Source: Yersinia aldovae ATCC 35236 (GTDB lineage: Bacteria; Pseudomonadota; Gammaproteobacteria; Enterobacterales; Enterobacteriaceae). Taken from it: DNA of 64,000 bases. Shown one piece after another: positions 39,898-49,218 of this stretch. The notes beneath the pieces were generated by a model. It was given only the letters and a program-made list of their open reading frames with translations. It was not told the DNA's origin and ran no database searches. The position numbers were made by a program, and so were the translations under genes. The stretch spans positions 1-64,000 of the forward strand of contig NZ_ACCB01000022.1 of assembly GCF_000173735.1 (NCBI RefSeq). Direction: 5' to 3'. The first letter of the stretch is position 1, and the number at the start of each line of letters is the position of its first letter.

Positions 39898-40050
39898 ATT
39901 TAGAGCCTATCTCAGTAGGTGTCATTGTGACAGGCAGCTTGAACATAGATAGCGCGGAAGAACCGTAGCGTACTCGCAGTACATGCGGATTCTGTGCACT
40001 ACCGAGTTCAAAATGGCAAATAAAATAGTCCTAATGGGTAGATTCTTAAT
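39898..40050. mobile_element. YPAL-like miniature palindromic element (MITE)
   Basis: About 153 bp with imperfect terminal inverted repeats: left end TTTAGAGCCTATCTCAGTAGG, and the right end, read in reverse, TTAAGAATCTACCCATTAGG. Inside are nested inverted repeats: TTGAAC/GTTCAA, AGAACCG/CGGATTCT and GTACT/AGTAC at the tip. It carries no gene. The structure and sequence resemble the Yersinia palindromic (YPAL) miniature insertion sequences; the family name is from memory. Its right end stops one base before the ybaE ATG. Confidence 0.7.
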
Positions 40051-40051
40051 T

Positions 40052-41755
40052 ATGCGCATTATTCACCGGCTAACCCAATATCAGCGTTTATATCAGAAAT
40101 TCGGTGATCACCCTGCTGCCACGACTGTCAGTGAACTCGCCGGCTTACTTTTTTGCAGCGAACGACATACCCGCACCCTAATTCAGCAGCTACAGGCTAA
40201 TGAGTGGTTAAGTTGGCATTCGCAGGTTGGCCGGGGCAAACGCGCACAGTTGCAATGCCTGAAAACCCCTGATCTATTGCGCGCAACTTACCTAAAACTA
40301 TTCCTTGAACGAGGTGATCATCAAGCCGCACTCGAATTGGCAAAACTGGAGCCAGAACGCCTACAAGCCTTGCTTAACCCGCATATGGGCGGGCAATGGC
40401 AAGCTGACAGCCCAATTCTGCGAATTCCTTATTATCGCGAACTGGAACCCTTAAATCCAATGATGGTGGCGGGCCGGGCGGAGCAGCACCTAATTTATAC
40501 CTTGTATGCTGGCCTGACCCGGTTTAATACCGGTGACCCACAGCCCAAACCCGATCTCGCGCATCACTGGCAGGTCAGCGAAGATGGTCTAACCTGGCAA
40601 TTCTTCTTACGTAGCCAATTACGTTGGCACAATGGTGACCCCATCCACGGCAAACAGTTACTGCAAACACTGATACTCTTACAGGCAAACCCACGCAGCC
40701 AACCCAGCTTTACCAATGTTTTGGCTATCACCCTGCCCCATGCACTGTGTCTGCAATTTACGCTTGCCCAACCTGATTATTGGCTGGCACACCGTCTGGC
40801 AGATTTGCCATGCCGATTGTTTCATCCTGACTCACCATCACTGGGGGCTGGCCCATTTAAGCTGGCCACATTTGATAAACGCCTGGTGCGGCTGGAGCAA
40901 CACGAATTTTACCATTTGCAGCACCCTTATCTGGAAATTATCGAATACTGGATAACGCCCAAAGCGGCGGTACACCCGACTGACAGCAGTTGCCAACACC
41001 CGGTGCGCATTACTATCGGTCAGGAAGAGGATTTCCCCCAAGTTCGCCCCGTTCAGCGCAGCATGAGCCTCGGTTTTTGCTATCTGGCTATTAATCATCA
41101 CCTCAGTAAAATCTCACCACAACAAGCAGCCAGGTTACTGATGTTAATGCAAACTTCTGGCATATTAGAAGAGCTATCAATAAGCCACGGCGTGGTCACA
41201 CCGAGTCATGAAATGCTGCCCGGTTGGCCTATTCCTCAATTTACAGCGGATGAAGATCAACCACTTCCAGCTCATCTGATATTAACCTATCAACCACCAA
41301 TGGAGCTTGAAGTGGTTGCCCAACGGCTCAAAACAGTGTTAGCTGCGCATGGCTGCACGCTAACAATACGAGCCAGCCATGACAAACACTGGAAAGATAC
41401 TCACCAGATTGAAGAAGCCGATTTATTATTGGCAGATCATTTAGTTGGCGAATCTCCAGAGGCGACAATGGAAAGCTGGTTGCGACTTGACCCATTATGG
41501 CGCGGCATCCTCTCTTCTGAACAGTGGCTACAGCAGCAACAGACTTTAATGCTCATTCAGCAGATAGAAAATGCCCCGGAGCGTTTTCGTCAATTGCGGG
41601 CATATTACAATCATCTAATGCAAGCAGGCTTAATATTGCCGCTGTTTAATTATCAATATCAGGTCAATGCGCCACCGCGAATTAACGGCGTAATGTTAAC
41701 CGCTTACGGTTGGTTCGATTTCTGTCAGGCTTGGCTACCCCCGACAACAACCTGA
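40052..41755 (+). CDS. ybaE: SgrR-family regulator/solute-binding fusion YbaE
   Basis: A protein of 567 residues with an N-terminal winged helix (TTVSELAGLLFCSERHTRTLIQQLQ, about 22-47) joined to a periplasmic solute-binding protein-like domain (SBP_bac_5 type, LRIPYYRELEPLNPMMVAGRAEQHLIYTLYAGL onward). It matches E. coli YbaE, a paralogue of SgrR; its target genes are unknown. ATG 40052 matches the family start, but the frame stays open back to ATG 39983 through the miniature element, which would add 23 residues. The element has replaced the original upstream sequence right up to the start codon, and no good ribosome binding site is seen. Confidence 0.9.
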   Translation: MRIIHRLTQYQRLYQKFGDHPAATTVSELAGLLFCSERHTRTLIQQLQANEWLSWHSQVGRGKRAQLQCLKTPDLLRATYLKLFLERGDHQAALELAKLEPERLQALLNPHMGGQWQADSPILRIPYYRELEPLNPMMVAGRAEQHLIYTLYAGLTRFNTGDPQPKPDLAHHWQVSEDGLTWQFFLRSQLRWHNGDPIHGKQLLQTLILLQANPRSQPSFTNVLAITLPHALCLQFTLAQPDYWLAHRLADLPCRLFHPDSPSLGAGPFKLATFDKRLVRLEQHEFYHLQHPYLEIIEYWITPKAAVHPTDSSCQHPVRITIGQEEDFPQVRPVQRSMSLGFCYLAINHHLSKISPQQAARLLMLMQTSGILEELSISHGVVTPSHEMLPGWPIPQFTADEDQPLPAHLILTYQPPMELEVVAQRLKTVLAAHGCTLTIRASHDKHWKDTHQIEEADLLLADHLVGESPEATMESWLRLDPLWRGILSSEQWLQQQQTLMLIQQIENAPERFRQLRAYYNHLMQAGLILPLFNYQYQVNAPPRINGVMLTAYGWFDFCQAWLPPTTT

Positions 41756-41905
41756 TCAATACAGAGCGCCACAGCCCGCGCGATGAGCTACCGAACGACA
41801 GGTACCTACCTTTTAGTCAGCTAACTGGGTAACATACCGACAGTTATTAATTTTTGCTGCCGGTTTGATGAATATCACTACCGCGTAGCTGTATGAGGTA
41901 GTTTT

Positions 41906-42604
41906 ATGAAACGTGCCGTAGTTGTCTTTAGTGGCGGGCAGGATTCCACGACTTGTCTGATCCAGGCGTTACAGCAATATGATGAAGTCCATTGCATCAC
42001 TTTCGATTATGGGCAACGCCACCGTGCAGAAATCGATGTTGCCCGTAAGCTTGCAATTCAACTTGGAGCAAAAGCCCACAAAGTGCTCGATGTGGGGATG
42101 CTTAATGAATTAGCTGTCAGTAGCCTGACCCGCGACAGCATCCCCGTGCCAACCTTTGACGAGGAGGATGAAGATAGCGTTCCGAGCACTTTTGTCCCTG
42201 GCCGCAATATCCTTTTTCTGACACTGACAGCTATCTATGCTTATCAAGTGCAGGCTGAGGCGGTGATAACCGGTGTCTGCGAGACGGATTTCTCTGGTTA
42301 CCCAGATTGCCGTGATAAATTTGTCAAAGCACTCAACCACGCTATCGATTTAGGCATTGGCCGTGATATTGCGTTTATTACCCCACTGATGTGGCTGGAT
42401 AAAGCTGAAACATGGGCTTTAGCCGATTATTATCAACAACTGGACCTTGTTCGCCATCATACACTGACCTGTTATAACGGGATTCAGGGTGAGGGCTGCG
42501 GCCAATGTGCGGCTTGCCATCTACGGGCTAAAGGGTTGTCACACTATTTGGCGAATAAGGCACAAGTGCTATTGAGCCTGAAAAAGAAGACCGGTTTGGT
42601 TTGA
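41906..42604 (+). CDS. queC: 7-cyano-7-deazaguanine synthase
   Basis: Makes preQ0 from 7-carboxy-7-deazaguanine with ATP and ammonia in queuosine tRNA modification. The 232-residue product has the PP-loop FSGGQDSTT (residues 8-16) and a C-terminal zinc site with four cysteines in [24 protein letters not shown] precedes the ATG. ybaE lies upstream on the same strand. Confidence 0.97.
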   Translation: MKRAVVVFSGGQDSTTCLIQALQQYDEVHCITFDYGQRHRAEIDVARKLAIQLGAKAHKVLDVGMLNELAVSSLTRDSIPVPTFDEEDEDSVPSTFVPGRNILFLTLTAIYAYQVQAEAVITGVCETDFSGYPDCRDKFVKALNHAIDLGIGRDIAFITPLMWLDKAETWALADYYQQLDLVRHHTLTCYNGIQGEGCGQCAACHLRAKGLSHYLANKAQVLLSLKKKTGLV

Positions 42605-42633
42605 TATGCTGATAGTTTGATACGCTGATAGTT
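42602..42633. repeat. Tandem 16-bp repeat overlapping the queC stop
   Basis: TGATATGCTGATAGTT is followed at once by TGATACGCTGATAGTT, two units with one mismatch. The TGA stop of queC is the first codon of unit one. Confidence 0.85.
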
Positions 42634-42634
42634 T

Positions 42635-42665
42635 GGTTGCCTGATTTTATATAAATAAGGCAACC
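42635..42665. terminator. Hairpin between convergent queC and fadM
   Basis: GGTTGCCT pairs with AGGCAACC (8 bp, 15-base AT-rich loop) just after queC; CCCATTGTTTTGTT follows on the plus strand. Confidence 0.55.
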
Positions 42666-42701
42666 CCATTGTTTTGTTAATCTCAGTGCGTTTTGCTAAC
42701 C

Positions 42702-43109
42702 TCAACTAACCCGATTGACCAGTTCTTCCAGCTTGACACGTAAGTCACCTTCCAATGGTAAAGCCTTCTGACTACGCAAATCGATACACACAAATGTCAA
42801 CTCGGCATCAACAACTGCGGCTCCTGCGGGCTCAAGTGTTACGGTTTGTTTCATCACACCACTTTTACCGTTTAGTTTCAGTAGCTGGCTATCAATGCGC
42901 AGCAGGTCACCCAACACTGCCGGTCGGCAGTAATTAATATTAATATTCACCACAATGAAAGCAATCTGGCGCTCAGTCATCCAATCAAATGCTGGCTGTC
43001 CATCTAACCACTCCCAACGCGCTTCCTCAAGGAACTCTAAGTAGCGGGCATTATTAACATGTTGAAATACATCAATATGGAATCCCCGGACTTTAATATA
43101 AGTATGCAT
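42702..43109 (-). CDS. fadM: Acyl-CoA thioesterase III (FadM)
   Basis: A hot-dog thioesterase of 135 residues that hydrolyses long-chain acyl-CoA by-products of beta-oxidation. The family block is DVFQHVNNARYLEFLEEARWEWL, followed by IAFIVVNININYCRPAVLGD. ATG 43109 gives the family N-terminus (MHTYIKVRGF), while the frame extends nine codons further. It is convergent with queC. Confidence 0.95.
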   Translation of the reverse strand: MHTYIKVRGFHIDVFQHVNNARYLEFLEEARWEWLDGQPAFDWMTERQIAFIVVNININYCRPAVLGDLLRIDSQLLKLNGKSGVMKQTVTLEPAGAAVVDAELTFVCIDLRSQKALPLEGDLRVKLEELVNRVS

Positions 43110-43256
43110 AACGACGAGATTCTCCAGTCTAATCATTGAAGTTTATAGGGTCACTAACGCTACTGGTTAGACCTCATGGCAAGATTAGCAGAGGAAAATC
43201 ACTCCATAGCAAGCCCGCTATATAATCTCGATCAGAGTCACAGTTTTACGTTAATG

Positions 43257-43288
43257 CCTCTGTTGTCTTGCATGGTGAGCAACAGAGG
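43257..43288. repeat. Intergenic hairpin between ybaV and fadM
   Basis: CCTCTGTTG and CAACAGAGG form a perfect 9-bp stem with a 14-base loop about 110 bp past the ybaV stop. There is no T-run on either side, so a terminator role is doubtful. Confidence 0.7.
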
Positions 43289-43396
43289 ATCGTTAATTAA
43301 ACATCGATTTTCTAAACAACAATTTGTGACGAAAGGGCCAGGCAAATACTCATTAATATCCGCCTGACCAGTACATCGACTTATGGCAAACCAGAA

Positions 43397-43822
43397 TCAC
43401 ATTTTGAGCTTATTGCTATTTCTCTCTAAAAATGAAGGGCCAATGCCGGGAATCTCAAGGAGTTGTTCTGCATCCGAGAAAGGGCCAAACTGTTCGCGGT
43501 AATTAACGATCGCTTCAGCTTTTTTTCTGCCAATACCACTGAGAAACTGTGCTAGTTGTTCTGCACTGGCACTATTTACATTGATTTGGTTCGTCTGATT
43601 TTCTGTTGGGTGAGCAGCGATTGTTTTAGGGTTCTCAGATTTACCTTCAGCCACTTTTGCAGACTTTTTGCTGATGTTATCGGTTGCTGAACTAAGGGGC
43701 TGACTCAGTACTTTTTCCTGAGAACGACTGTCAGCACTAACAGGAGCCGCGCTCACTGCCTGATGGATATTAAGACTGGCAAGTAATGTGGTGATTACAA
43801 ATAATTTTCCTATGAATTTCAT
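43397..43822 (-). CDS. ybaV: ComEA-like helix-hairpin-helix protein YbaV
   Basis: A 141-residue exported protein with a signal peptide (cleavage near AVSA-AP, residue 25), a low-complexity Ser/Lys-rich middle, and a C-terminal double helix-hairpin-helix domain (INVNSASAEQLAQFLSGIGRKKAEAIVNYREQFGPF and LLEIPGIGPSFLE). This is the ComEA DNA-binding module; in competent bacteria such proteins bind incoming DNA, but a role here is not shown. It lies downstream of ppiD on the same strand. Confidence 0.94.
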   Translation of the reverse strand: MKFIGKLFVITTLLASLNIHQAVSAAPVSADSRSQEKVLSQPLSSATDNISKKSAKVAEGKSENPKTIAAHPTENQTNQINVNSASAEQLAQFLSGIGRKKAEAIVNYREQFGPFSDAEQLLEIPGIGPSFLERNSNKLKM

Positions 43823-43902
43823 GCTGTATCCTCCTTGTGTTTGACAGCATGGCTACCTTGCCGCAGCCTTTGCTTCATCGCAAAGGGCAGATTCCAGATA
43901 TG

Positions 43903-43928
43903 CGAAAGGCCGCCAGAGCGACCTTTCG
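43903..43928 (-). terminator. Hairpin between ppiD and ybaV
   Basis: CGAAAGG and CCTTTCG form a 7-bp stem extended by partial inner pairs, about 50 bp past the ppiD stop. No T-run, so low-strength terminator or read-through site. Confidence 0.4.
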
Positions 43929-43977
43929 TTGTTACATCGGTTTGCAAATCAATGCGAACCTTATTGCGGCAATGACG

Positions 43978-45864
43978 TTATTGCGCTTGTTGTTGCTCCG
44001 CAGGCCCCATCTTGATGGTTGCCTGTTTGTGCAGATTTGCCATCAACGCATCAAAGGTAACATTGCTTGCTCCTTCGGCCATTTTAGCGGTAAAGGTCTT
44101 CATTTCGCCTTCCGGTAATTTACCCGGCGTCACGGACAGCAGTTCGATCAATACGATGTTGTCCTGGCGATCCTGAGACAAACCATATACTGGTTGGTCT
44201 TTCTGCGGATGAGCCAGCGCAAAGATAGTTTGTACTAATCGATCACCATCTGGCGCGCGTGACAAGGTTTTCTTCTCGCCGAAGGTGAGGCCAGCGGCTT
44301 TCATGGCCTCTTCACCTTTACCTTGTTTCAGTGCCGTCAGAATCTTCTCGCCATCAAGACGGGCTTCTTGCTCTGCTTTCTGACGTTTTACCAATTCCGC
44401 GACCTGATCACGAACTTGATCAAATGGTTCTATCCCTTCTGGTTTGTGACCGACAATGCGGATAACAAAAGCACGATCGCCATCAACAGTAATGACATCT
44501 GAGTTGCTGCCGGGTGCGCCACTCTCACCAACCAGACCACCGTCAAAGATTGCCTGAACCACAGGTTTGAAATTAACCTCAGTTGGCACCGCATCACGGG
44601 TAAACCACCCGGTCTGCTGGGCTTTAGCGCCGGCGACTTCTTCTGCTGACGCCAGTGACTCGTTATCACTGGTTGCAGCTTCACTCACTTTTTGCTGTAA
44701 CGCATAGTATGCGTCAACCGCTTTTTCCTGCTTAACCTGCTTAGCCAGTGCCTCATGCACTTCTGACAGCGGCTTAACCAGTTCTGGTTTGATGTCGTTT
44801 AAACGAACAATCAAATAACCCACAGAGGATTTAACCACATCAGATAACTGGCCTTTTTCCGTAAGATTCGCTTGTTTCAGCTCATCAGCGGTCGTTTCAG
44901 GCTCCAACCAACCCAACTCACCGCCGTTTTTGCGCGAAATGATGTCAGTCGATTTCTCTTTTGCCATCGCAGCAAAATCAGCACCTTTTTTCAGTTCATC
45001 CAACGCAGCTTTGGCTTCAGCTTCTGTTTTAAACTGAATGACACTGTAGTTACGGCGTTCAGGTTGGGTATAGCTGCTTTTATGTTGCTCGTAATACGCA
45101 GCGATATCTTCTTCAGTTACCGTGATTTTGTCTTGCATCGCGGCAGCATCCATCGCAATGAAACTGACTTTCATCTGTTCCGGTGCAATAAAGCTATTTT
45201 TATTTTGCTCGTAATACGCTTTCAGCTCTTCATCGGTCACTTTCTGCTGTGCTTGAAGAGCTTTAAGGTCAATGGTGGCCAAACGAACGTCGCGTTGCTG
45301 CAAAATCAGCTCTGACATCGCCTGTGCTTCGATTGGCAGGACAAATCCGGTATCACCAAAGGCTTGCAGCAATTGTTGATTGATAAGCTGCTGACGTTGT
45401 AATTGCGCGAATTGCTCAGGGGTATATCCCATCCGGTTAACCAGTTCGAGATACTTGTTATTGTCGAACTTATTATCGGTCTGGAAATAAGGTGCCTGAC
45501 GGATGGCCTCTTTCACTTGCGCATCACTGGCACTCAGACCCAATTTTTGAGCATATTGGTCAAGCAGCATATTGTTGACCAACTGCCCGAGCACCTGCTG
45601 ACGCAGTTGCAGCATGTAACCTTCGTTCGCGGCCAACGCGGAGAACTGTTCGCCCAATTGCTGTTGCAAGCGGCCACGTTCACTCTGCATAGCTTGTTCT
45701 AGCTGGGCACGGCTAATGTCTTGGCCGTTAACTTTGGCTGCATAGTCGTTGGAGCCTCCAATCAAATAGCTGCCAACCCCGGTCAGGATAAAGGACAACA
45801 TGATCAGGGCCAGAATGATTTTGAGCACGACGTTATTAGCAGCCGCGCGTAAATTGTCCATCAT
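43978..45864 (-). CDS. ppiD: Periplasmic chaperone PpiD
   Basis: A membrane-anchored periplasmic chaperone associated with the SecYEG translocon, 628 residues. An N-terminal membrane anchor is at about 13-34 (NVVLKIILALIMLSFILTGVG), followed by a SurA-like chaperone region (residues 40-260), a parvulin-type domain (about 265-360, NYSVIQFKTEAEAKAALDEL ... KNGGELGWLEPET) and a helical C-terminal part. Two adjacent ATGs give MMDNLR, as in E. coli. It lies downstream of hupB with a terminator between them. Confidence 0.96.
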   Translation of the reverse strand: MMDNLRAAANNVVLKIILALIMLSFILTGVGSYLIGGSNDYAAKVNGQDISRAQLEQAMQSERGRLQQQLGEQFSALAANEGYMLQLRQQVLGQLVNNMLLDQYAQKLGLSASDAQVKEAIRQAPYFQTDNKFDNNKYLELVNRMGYTPEQFAQLQRQQLINQQLLQAFGDTGFVLPIEAQAMSELILQQRDVRLATIDLKALQAQQKVTDEELKAYYEQNKNSFIAPEQMKVSFIAMDAAAMQDKITVTEEDIAAYYEQHKSSYTQPERRNYSVIQFKTEAEAKAALDELKKGADFAAMAKEKSTDIISRKNGGELGWLEPETTADELKQANLTEKGQLSDVVKSSVGYLIVRLNDIKPELVKPLSEVHEALAKQVKQEKAVDAYYALQQKVSEAATSDNESLASAEEVAGAKAQQTGWFTRDAVPTEVNFKPVVQAIFDGGLVGESGAPGSNSDVITVDGDRAFVIRIVGHKPEGIEPFDQVRDQVAELVKRQKAEQEARLDGEKILTALKQGKGEEAMKAAGLTFGEKKTLSRAPDGDRLVQTIFALAHPQKDQPVYGLSQDRQDNIVLIELLSVTPGKLPEGEMKTFTAKMAEGASNVTFDALMANLHKQATIKMGPAEQQQAQ

Positions 45865-46073
45865 AATGTGACAATACTCCGCTGTAATGTGGATTAAAAC
45901 TGTTGCGCAGGTCTAAATAAACCCAGCATTCCTTGCGACAGCCCATTGTGCTGCTGCGCGTTAAAACTGCTTACTGTCTTTTGTTACCGTACTTATCTTA
46001 CTTTACTTATCAACGCTCAGCCGTTGGCAGACTTACGCCAGGCCCATATATGATGTCAGCACGGCAACTAAAC

Positions 46074-46104
46074 GAAAAAAAAGACGCATCATTAACGATG
46101 CGCC
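46074..46104 (-). terminator. Intrinsic terminator after hupB
   Basis: On the minus strand GGCGCATC and GATGCGTC (one G-T pair) enclose a six-base loop and are followed by a run of eight T residues. Confidence 0.85.
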
Positions 46105-46179
46105 TTGTATCTTACCTTACCAACTCAATTGCGTCAGGTTATTGTTTAACACAAACACCGCTGAGTATTGACGCGGCAA

Positions 46180-46452
46180 TCAGTTTACAGCGTCTTTCAG
46201 ACCTTTACCGGCGCGGAAGCCTGGTACTTTGGCTGCTGGAATACTGATTTCTTTGCCTGTCTGAGGGTTACGGCCAGTACGTGCAGAACGCTCACGTACT
46301 GCAAAAGTACCAAAACCAACCAGAGCTACGTCATCCCCTTCTTTCAAAGATTCAGTAACAGAAGCAATAATTGCATCCAATGCGCGCCCAGCGGCCGCTT
46401 TAGAAATATCAGCACCTGCGGCAATTTTGTCGATCAGTTGTGACTTATTCAC
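46180..46452 (-). CDS. hupB: DNA-binding protein HU-beta
   Basis: One of the two HU subunits, a histone-like nucleoid protein of 90 residues. It starts [25 protein letters not shown]; the DNA-binding arm is [25 protein letters not shown]. The start codon is GTG at 46452, as in E. coli hupB, with GGGGA seven bases upstream. It lies between lon and ppiD. Confidence 0.98.
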   Translation of the reverse strand: MNKSQLIDKIAAGADISKAAAGRALDAIIASVTESLKEGDDVALVGFGTFAVRERSARTGRNPQTGKEISIPAAKVPGFRAGKGLKDAVN

Positions 46453-46600
46453 TCTTTCATCCCCTTTAAAATTCTATTGTCGCGCCGAAAATCCCTACGG
46501 ACAACACGACAGCGCAGCTGTTATATCAATCCTGCCCAGCCTTGGCAAGCAGCCCAAAGACTTAAACTTTTGCCGGACAGCCGAACTAACTTAGCGGCAC

Positions 46601-46636
46601 AAAAAATAGCTGGCAAGTAGCATTTCACTTACCAGC
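46601..46636 (-). terminator. Intrinsic terminator after lon
   Basis: On the minus strand GCTGGTAAGT and ACTTGCCAGC form a 10-bp stem (one G-T pair) followed by TATTTTTTG. Confidence 0.88.
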
Positions 46637-46669
46637 ATCAGTTTTATCAATACTTCTTGCGATCCGTCA

Positions 46670-49024
46670 CTATTTTGACGCTACCGGCTGTGCCCCGAAG
46701 GCGGGATTTTGCAATGCAATGGCTAAAACATCATCAATTCGTTTAACCGGATGAATTTCCAGATCGGCGATAACATTGTCTGGAATTTCTTCCAAATCAC
46801 GTTTGTTATCATCTGGGATCAACACAACTTTAATCCCACCACGGTGAGCGGCCAGTAATTTCTCTTTCAAACCACCGATTGGCAATACCAGACCACGTAA
46901 GGTAATTTCACCGGTCATCGCCACATCAGCACGCACCGGGTTACCGGTTAAACAAGAAACCAGCGCGGTACACATTGCAATACCGGCACTTGGGCCATCT
47001 TTCGGCGTGGCACCTTCAGGCACATGCACATGAATGTCACGTTTTTCGTAGAAATCAGGGTTAATCCCTAATTTATCCGCACGCGCACGCACTACCGTCA
47101 GCGCAGCCTGGATGGATTCTTGCATCACTTCACCCAGTGAACCGGTGTAAGTCAGCTTGCCCTTGCCCGGTACACACGCGGTTTCGATGGTCAGCAAATC
47201 ACCGCCCACTTCTGTCCATGCCAGGCCAGTCACCTGACCGACACGGTTTTCAGTATCAGCACGGCCATAATCGACTTTCTGCACGCCAAGGAAATCTTTC
47301 AGGTTGTCACCGTTGATTTCGATGTGTTTAACCGTTTTATCCATCAGCAGATTTTTTACTGCTTTACGACACAGTTTGGAGATTTCACGTTCCAGACTAC
47401 GCACCCCAGCTTCACGGGTGTAATAACGGATAATGCTCATGATGGCGCTGTCATCGATGGTCAGCTCGCCTTTCTTAATGGCGTTGCGCTCAAATTGTTT
47501 TGGCAGCAAATGCTGCTTGGCAATGTTGAGTTTCTCATCTTCGGTATAGCCGGACAGACGAATCACCTCCATACGATCCAGCAACGGTGCTGGAATATTC
47601 ATGGAGTTAGAGGTCGCAACAAACATCACATCCGACAGATCGTAATCCACTTCCAGATAGTGATCGTTAAACGCCACGTTTTGCTCTGGATCTAATACCT
47701 CCAACAAGGCAGACGCCGGATCACCGCGCATATCGGAGGCCATTTTATCGATTTCATCCAACAGGAAGAGTGGGTTTTTCACCCCAACTTTCGCCATTTT
47801 CTGGATCAATTTCCCCGGCATCGAGCCAATATAGGTACGACGGTGGCCACGGATTTCCGCTTCATCACGCACACCACCCAGCGCCATACGCACATACTGA
47901 CGGCCTGTTGCCCGAGCAATAGACTGCCCGAGCGAGGTTTTACCCACCCCTGGAGGCCCAACCAGACACAGGATTGGCCCTTTAATTTTGCTGACCCGGC
48001 TCTGGACTGCGAGGTATTCCAATATGCGATCTTTAACGCGTTCCAGACCGTAGTGATCGATATCCAGAACTTCCTGCGCTTTTACCAAGTCTTTTTTAAC
48101 TTTACTGCGGCTGTTCCACGGCACCTGCAACATCCAATCGATGTAACCACGCACCACGGTAGCTTCCGCCGACATCGGTGACATCATTTTCAGTTTTTGC
48201 AGTTCCGCTTCCGTTTTTTCGCGCGCATCTTTCGGCATTTTAGCCGCTTCAATTTTACGCTTCAGCGCTTCATGTTCATCCGGCGTATCGTCCATTTCAC
48301 CCAGTTCTTTCTGAATGGCTTTCATTTGCTCATTCAGATAGTACTCGCGCTGGCTCTTTTCCATCTGCTTTTTGACACGATTACGAATCCGCTTTTCGAC
48401 CTGCAACAGATCGATTTCGGATTCCATCATTGCCATCAGATATTCCAGACGCTCGGTGATATCGAACATTTCCAGAACAGCTTGTTTATCATTCAATTTC
48501 AATGGCATATGCGCTGCAATAGTATCTGCAAGACGCGCTGCATCATCAATACTGTGCAACGAAGCCAGAACTTCTGGTGGGATCTTTTTGTTCAGTTTGA
48601 TATAGCCTTCAAACTGATTAATCGCCGTGCGCACCAAGACCTCTTGCTCACGGTCATCCATCACGGGTGCTTCAAGATATTCAGCCTGGGCCGCAAAATG
48701 CTCGCCGCTGTCGGAAAGCGTGGTGATACGCGCACGCTGTAGCCCTTCAACCAGCACTTTTACCGTACCATCAGGCAGCTTTAACATTTGTAAAATCGAG
48801 GCTACAGTGCCGACTGAAAACAGATCATTGATACCAGGCTCATCCGTCGAGGCTTCTTTCTGCGCAACCAGCATGATTTTTTTATCATGGTCCATTGCCG
48901 CTTCCAGGCACCGAATCGACTTCTCCCGGCCAACAAACAGTGGGATCACCATATGCGGATAAACCACCACATCGCGCAGAGGCAATACGGGGATTTCTAT
49001 GCGTTCGGAACGCTCAGGGTTCAT
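46670..49024 (-). CDS. lon: ATP-dependent protease Lon
   Basis: Hexameric AAA+ serine protease that degrades misfolded and regulatory proteins, including YmoA in Yersinia. The 784-residue product has the N-terminal substrate domain ([20 protein letters not shown]), a coiled coil, AAA+ motifs ([10 protein letters not shown], Walker [11 protein letters not shown]) and the protease domain with catalytic Ser in [11 protein letters not shown] and Lys in [14 protein letters not shown] 49024 has GAGAG before it and equals the E. coli length; an 18-codon upstream extension is unlikely. A sigma32 promoter precedes it. Confidence 0.98.
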   Translation of the reverse strand: MNPERSERIEIPVLPLRDVVVYPHMVIPLFVGREKSIRCLEAAMDHDKKIMLVAQKEASTDEPGINDLFSVGTVASILQMLKLPDGTVKVLVEGLQRARITTLSDSGEHFAAQAEYLEAPVMDDREQEVLVRTAINQFEGYIKLNKKIPPEVLASLHSIDDAARLADTIAAHMPLKLNDKQAVLEMFDITERLEYLMAMMESEIDLLQVEKRIRNRVKKQMEKSQREYYLNEQMKAIQKELGEMDDTPDEHEALKRKIEAAKMPKDAREKTEAELQKLKMMSPMSAEATVVRGYIDWMLQVPWNSRSKVKKDLVKAQEVLDIDHYGLERVKDRILEYLAVQSRVSKIKGPILCLVGPPGVGKTSLGQSIARATGRQYVRMALGGVRDEAEIRGHRRTYIGSMPGKLIQKMAKVGVKNPLFLLDEIDKMASDMRGDPASALLEVLDPEQNVAFNDHYLEVDYDLSDVMFVATSNSMNIPAPLLDRMEVIRLSGYTEDEKLNIAKQHLLPKQFERNAIKKGELTIDDSAIMSIIRYYTREAGVRSLEREISKLCRKAVKNLLMDKTVKHIEINGDNLKDFLGVQKVDYGRADTENRVGQVTGLAWTEVGGDLLTIETACVPGKGKLTYTGSLGEVMQESIQAALTVVRARADKLGINPDFYEKRDIHVHVPEGATPKDGPSAGIAMCTALVSCLTGNPVRADVAMTGEITLRGLVLPIGGLKEKLLAAHRGGIKVVLIPDDNKRDLEEIPDNVIADLEIHPVKRIDDVLAIALQNPAFGAQPVASK

Positions 49025-49066
49025 AGAGCTCTCTCTTAGTTTAGCTTCCGCCAGATTACTGGGAAT

Positions 49067-49097
49067 CTCGTGAAACACGAGTCATCACGAGTTTCAC
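49067..49097 (-). promoter_or_regulatory. Overlapping hairpins in the lon 5-prime leader
   Basis: Two hairpins share bases: CTCGTG/CACGAG with a three-base loop (49067-49081) and GTGAAAC/GTTTCAC (49070-49097). They cannot form together, so the leader could switch between two folds. Regulatory meaning is only a suggestion. Confidence 0.5.
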
Positions 49098-49116
49098 TAA
49101 ATAGGTATTTGAGTAT

Positions 49117-49142
49117 ATGGGGACGAATGTCTTACATTCAAC
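49117..49142 (-). promoter_or_regulatory. Sigma32 heat-shock promoter of lon
   Basis: On the minus strand GTTGAA and CCCCAT are separated by 14 bases, five of six and six of six matches to the sigma32 hexamers, about 95 bp before the lon start. Confidence 0.8.
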
Positions 49143-49149
49143 GATAACA

Positions 49150-49187
49150 ATGCGAGGAAAAAGAAATGGGGGATAAAATCCCCCATT
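49150..49187 (-). terminator. Intrinsic terminator after clpX
   Basis: AATGGGGGAT and ATCCCCCATT form a perfect 10-bp stem with a three-base loop; TCTTTTTCC follows on the minus strand. Confidence 0.9.
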
Positions 49188-49218
49188 GTCACACTAACCA
49201 CCTGGATTATTTGGCTAA

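Noticed and set aside
48197-48742. 181-codon plus-strand ORF, rich in Phe, inside lon
   Set aside because: Shadow of the lon coiled-coil codons on the opposite strand; amino acid composition is that of a reverse frame.
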